Source: Fibrobacterota bacterium
GTDB lineage: Bacteria; Fibrobacterota; Chitinivibrionia; Chitinivibrionales; JANQEN01
Assembly: GCA_030619215.1 (NCBI GenBank)
Contig: JAUXBV010000099.1
Coordinates: forward strand, 1-8,826
Direction: 5' to 3'
DNA length: 8,826 nt
Shown here: one piece after another, positions 8,001 through 8,826 of the stretch
How positions within the stretch are numbered: the first letter of the stretch is position 1
Layout: each line of letters begins with the position of its first letter
The notes under the pieces: generated by a model
The model's input: only the letters and a program-made list of their open reading frames with translations
Database searches by the model: none
Told to the model about the DNA's origin: nothing
Position numbers and translations under genes: made by a program

Positions 8001-8014
8001 TACCCTGAAGGGCA
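8001..8014. repeat. TACCCTGAAGGGCA box, copy 2
   Basis: Second identical copy of the 14-base box. The sequences that follow the two copies are also loosely similar (GCATAAGTGCTACTAAGAAAT against GCACACGTAGCAGAAAAT), suggesting an old duplication of roughly 40 bases. The CCCT part could also pair with the AGGG of the downstream SD at 8066-8071. Confidence 0.75.
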
Positions 8015-8065
8015 CACGTAGCAGAAAATAATTTCGTCAAGGTACTTATCCAGTTTATCTGGGTT

Positions 8066-8071
8066 AGGGGG
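8066..8071 (+). promoter_or_regulatory. Strong ribosome-binding site for the 31-codon gene
   Basis: AGGGGG ends seven bases before ATG at 8079. This is the best evidence that the very short frame is translated, since the rest of this region is AT-rich and poor in such purine runs. Confidence 0.65.
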
Positions 8072-8078
8072 ATTTAAA

Positions 8079-8174
8079 ATGCAAGTTGACACTCTCTTAT
8101 GGGTGGCAGCAACGTTTATAATGCCGATACTGGCTTTTATTACTTCGTTGCTGGTTTTATCCAAGAAGAAATAA
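8079..8174 (+). CDS. Small hydrophobic membrane peptide, 31 residues
   Basis: An unrecognised small gene. The peptide begins MQVDTLLW, continues with an uninterrupted hydrophobic segment (about residues 6-27, including VAATFIMPILAF and TSLLVL) and ends SKKK. This is a single transmembrane helix with a positively charged tail, predicting N-out/C-in topology by the positive-inside rule. A strong AGGGGG ribosome-binding site sits seven bases upstream, and a structured leader candidate precedes it. A 10-bp inverted repeat lies 19 bases past the stop. Size, single helix and lysine tail resemble type I toxin peptides, but also small accessory subunits of respiratory complexes. Nothing in the sequence decides between them. 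Confidence rests on the SD and the clean helix, not on homology. Confidence 0.6.
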   Translation: MQVDTLLWVAATFIMPILAFITSLLVLSKKK

Positions 8175-8193
8175 TTATTACTTCCTTTCTCGT

Positions 8194-8231
8194 ATTACTC
8201 TATTCTTCAAAATATTCATATATAGAGTAAT
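8194..8231 (+). terminator. 10-bp inverted repeat after the small membrane-peptide gene
   Basis: ATTACTCTAT (8194-8203) and ATAGAGTAAT (8222-8231) are perfect inverted copies separated by 18 bases. The arms start 19 bases after the 31-codon gene and are followed by TTAATTTCT. The low GC of the stem makes this a weak intrinsic terminator at best. It may instead be an operator or the end of a small RNA. Confidence 0.35.
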
Positions 8232-8384
8232 TTAATTTCTCACTTATATTTCATCTTTATAATCTTCTTTTCTCTTTCTAATGTTAATTTTTATCGCGCT
8301 AATTCTATGTAATTTCGCTCTTTGAATTGTCAATATATTATCTTTACAATATCAATTTTTATCTTAATAATCAAAGTTTCACGC

Positions 8385-8693
8385 ATGAAAAAATTACTTT
8401 CTATAGTCACATTCTTTTTACTTTTTACATTTTCCTGTGAAGGCCCTTCCGATGACAGCGGCGGGGATGCTCGCGTCACTATTAATTATTATGTTGGGAC
8501 CTTAGATGCCAGTTCCGCCAGAATAGAGGTAAATGGTGGGCTTTATACTACAGTCGCTAAGAACACAACTAAAATCATTCAAGTCAATTCGGGAGACAAT
8601 TTAAGGGCTGAATGGACTATTACTACTTCCACCGGTACGGTCCCGAAGTTTAAGACAACTATAGCAGAGGATGGCCTGGAATGGGAATTATGA
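8385..8693 (+). CDS. Small putative lipoprotein of unknown function
   Basis: The 102-residue product is not recognised. MKKLLSIVTFFLLFTFSC is a signal peptide ending at Cys18; the sequence before the cysteine (FTFS) is a relaxed, non-consensus lipobox, so lipidation is plausible but not certain. After a short acidic linker (EGPSDDSGGDA) the remaining about 70 residues are rich in alternating Thr, Val and Ile (VTINYYVGTL, ARIEVNGGLYTTVAKNTTKIIQVNSGDNLRAEWTI), suggesting a small beta-sandwich exposed outside the inner membrane. The ATG at 8385 is preferred to an upstream in-frame TTG at 8322 because it places the signal peptide at the N-terminus. Neither has a good ribosome-binding site. The stop lies 23 bases from the end of a group II intron on the opposite strand. 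Confidence 0.6.
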   Translation: MKKLLSIVTFFLLFTFSCEGPSDDSGGDARVTINYYVGTLDASSARIEVNGGLYTTVAKNTTKIIQVNSGDNLRAEWTITTSTGTVPKFKTTIAEDGLEWEL

Positions 8694-8696
8694 ATA

Positions 8697-8717
8697 GTAT
8701 CTGGGGACGTATCTGGG
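8697..8717. repeat. Direct repeat GTATCTGGG at the intron junction
   Basis: GTATCTGGG occurs at 8697-8705 and again at 8709-8717. The second copy ends exactly at the predicted last base of the minus-strand group II intron. The repeat therefore lies in the 3' exon flank and may be part of the target site or of an older repeat into which the intron inserted. Confidence 0.5.
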
Positions 8718-8826
8718 TCGAGTAGACCGAGGAAACTTCCCCCTCAGTCTCTCACAGAACCGTGCTTGAACCTCTCGATTCACACGGCTCTTACTGTTCA
8801 GTCATTTGATTTACACCAAGCCCAAT
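8717..8826 (-). mobile_element. Group II intron, 3' end (domains V and VI), partial
   Basis: Read on the minus strand, 8790-8757 is a 34-nt domain V: stem GAGCCGTG/CACGGTTC, two-base AG bulge, upper stem TGAATC/GGTTCA (one G-U pair) and GAGA tetraloop, with the catalytic AGC triad at positions 2-4. Domain VI follows (8756-8717): GAG-AGAC pairs with GUCU-A-CUC, leaving one bulged adenosine as branch point, and the intron ends six bases after it in GAC, matching the AY 3' rule and the geometry of Ll.LtrB. The 3' exon starts CCAGATACG. The body, 5' end and any intron-encoded reverse transcriptase lie beyond the right edge; the 36 bases upstream of domain V show stop codons in all three frames, so an open RT frame cannot be asserted. 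The element is inserted just downstream of, and antisense to, the small lipoprotein gene. Confidence 0.88.
8757..8790 (-). ncRNA. Group II intron domain V
   Basis: The catalytic hairpin of the intron, 34 nt. The lower stem has eight pairs, counting A-U and G-U next to the AGC triad. The two-base bulge is AG, and the tetraloop is GAGA, as in the lactococcal Ll.LtrB domain V. All critical elements look intact, so the intron may still be a functional ribozyme if its missing part is complete. Confidence 0.88.

Larger units (their letters stand above)
7918..8045 (+). ncRNA. Candidate structured leader RNA
   Basis: The outer arms pair over 18 positions. GTACCTT (7918-7924) pairs with AAGGTAC (8039-8045), and AAATTATTTTC (7927-7937) pairs with GAAAATAATTT (8024-8034), separated by a small internal loop (AG against CGTC). 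Immediately inside, TGCTAC (7966-7971) pairs with GTAGCA (8018-8023). Two identical mini-hairpins with CCC/GGG stems and UGAA loops lie at 7950-7959 and 8003-8012. The inner part can also form GAAAT/ATTTC and AAAG/CTTT pairs. The whole ends 33 bases before the start codon of a 31-codon membrane-peptide gene with a strong SD, so a cis-acting leader is the natural reading. It matches no riboswitch class I recognise. Orientation is inferred from the downstream gene. Confidence 0.5.
7728..8078. other. 351-base spacer with structured-RNA candidate
   Basis: No protein gene is supported here. It contains the two inverted repeats next to the STAS gene, weak plus-strand promoter-like sequences (TTGCGT at 7858-7863 with TATATT at 7880-7885, 16-base spacing), and the long inverted repeat with twin CCCTGAAGGG boxes at 7918-8045. 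The right end carries the ribosome-binding site of a 31-codon gene. Confidence 0.55.

Noticed and set aside
7918..8045. Guanidine-II (mini-ykkC) riboswitch because of two small hairpins
   Set aside because: The hairpin loops read UGAA rather than ACGR, and the long enclosing stem is not part of that class.

Overview
The window looks like chromosomal DNA of a Gram-negative, probably anaerobic bacterium of moderate GC, with AT-rich spacers. Exported proteins with Sec-type signals, a complete DsrC sulfur-carrier protein and a FecR/SUMF1-type exported protein would fit a sulfur-metabolising lineage such as Desulfobacterota, Nitrospirota or a planctomycete. No rRNA or other marker is present, so the assignment is only a guess.

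Region 1 (about 1-5370, minus strand) is metabolic. In transcription order it holds a two-helix membrane protein of unknown function (4774-5370), an unusually long transketolase starting at a GTG codon (2335-4698), a 446-base spacer, a class V aminotransferase-fold cysteine desulfurase (722-1882), and a DsrC/TusE-family protein with both C-terminal redox cysteines (249-566). The desulfurase-dsrC pair suggests sulfur liberated from cysteine being passed to a DsrC-type carrier, although no dissimilatory sulfite reductase or TusBCD gene is visible. The spacer between transketolase and desulfurase holds three consecutive hairpins and a four-copy 14-bp tandem repeat built from heptamers.

Region 2 (5371-7727) starts with a plus-strand promoter region and a 588-residue exported protein: signal peptide, FecR-like domain, a TolB/CsgG-like middle domain and a SUMF1-like C-terminal domain that lacks the catalytic cysteines of formylglycine-generating enzyme. 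A small STAS-domain protein converges on it from the other strand, with Asn at the usual phospho-serine position and two perfect inverted repeats upstream.

Region 3 (7728-8826) is the least conventional part. About 130 bases fold on paper into a long stem enclosing two identical CCCTGAAGGG mini-hairpins. Just downstream is a strong Shine-Dalgarno and a 31-codon gene for a hydrophobic, lysine-tailed peptide, followed by a 10-bp inverted repeat. This could be a compact RNA-controlled small membrane protein unit, possibly a type I toxin-like module. Next come a small putative lipoprotein and, at the right edge, the 3' end (domains V and VI) of a group II intron on the minus strand, whose body and any reverse transcriptase lie outside the window.
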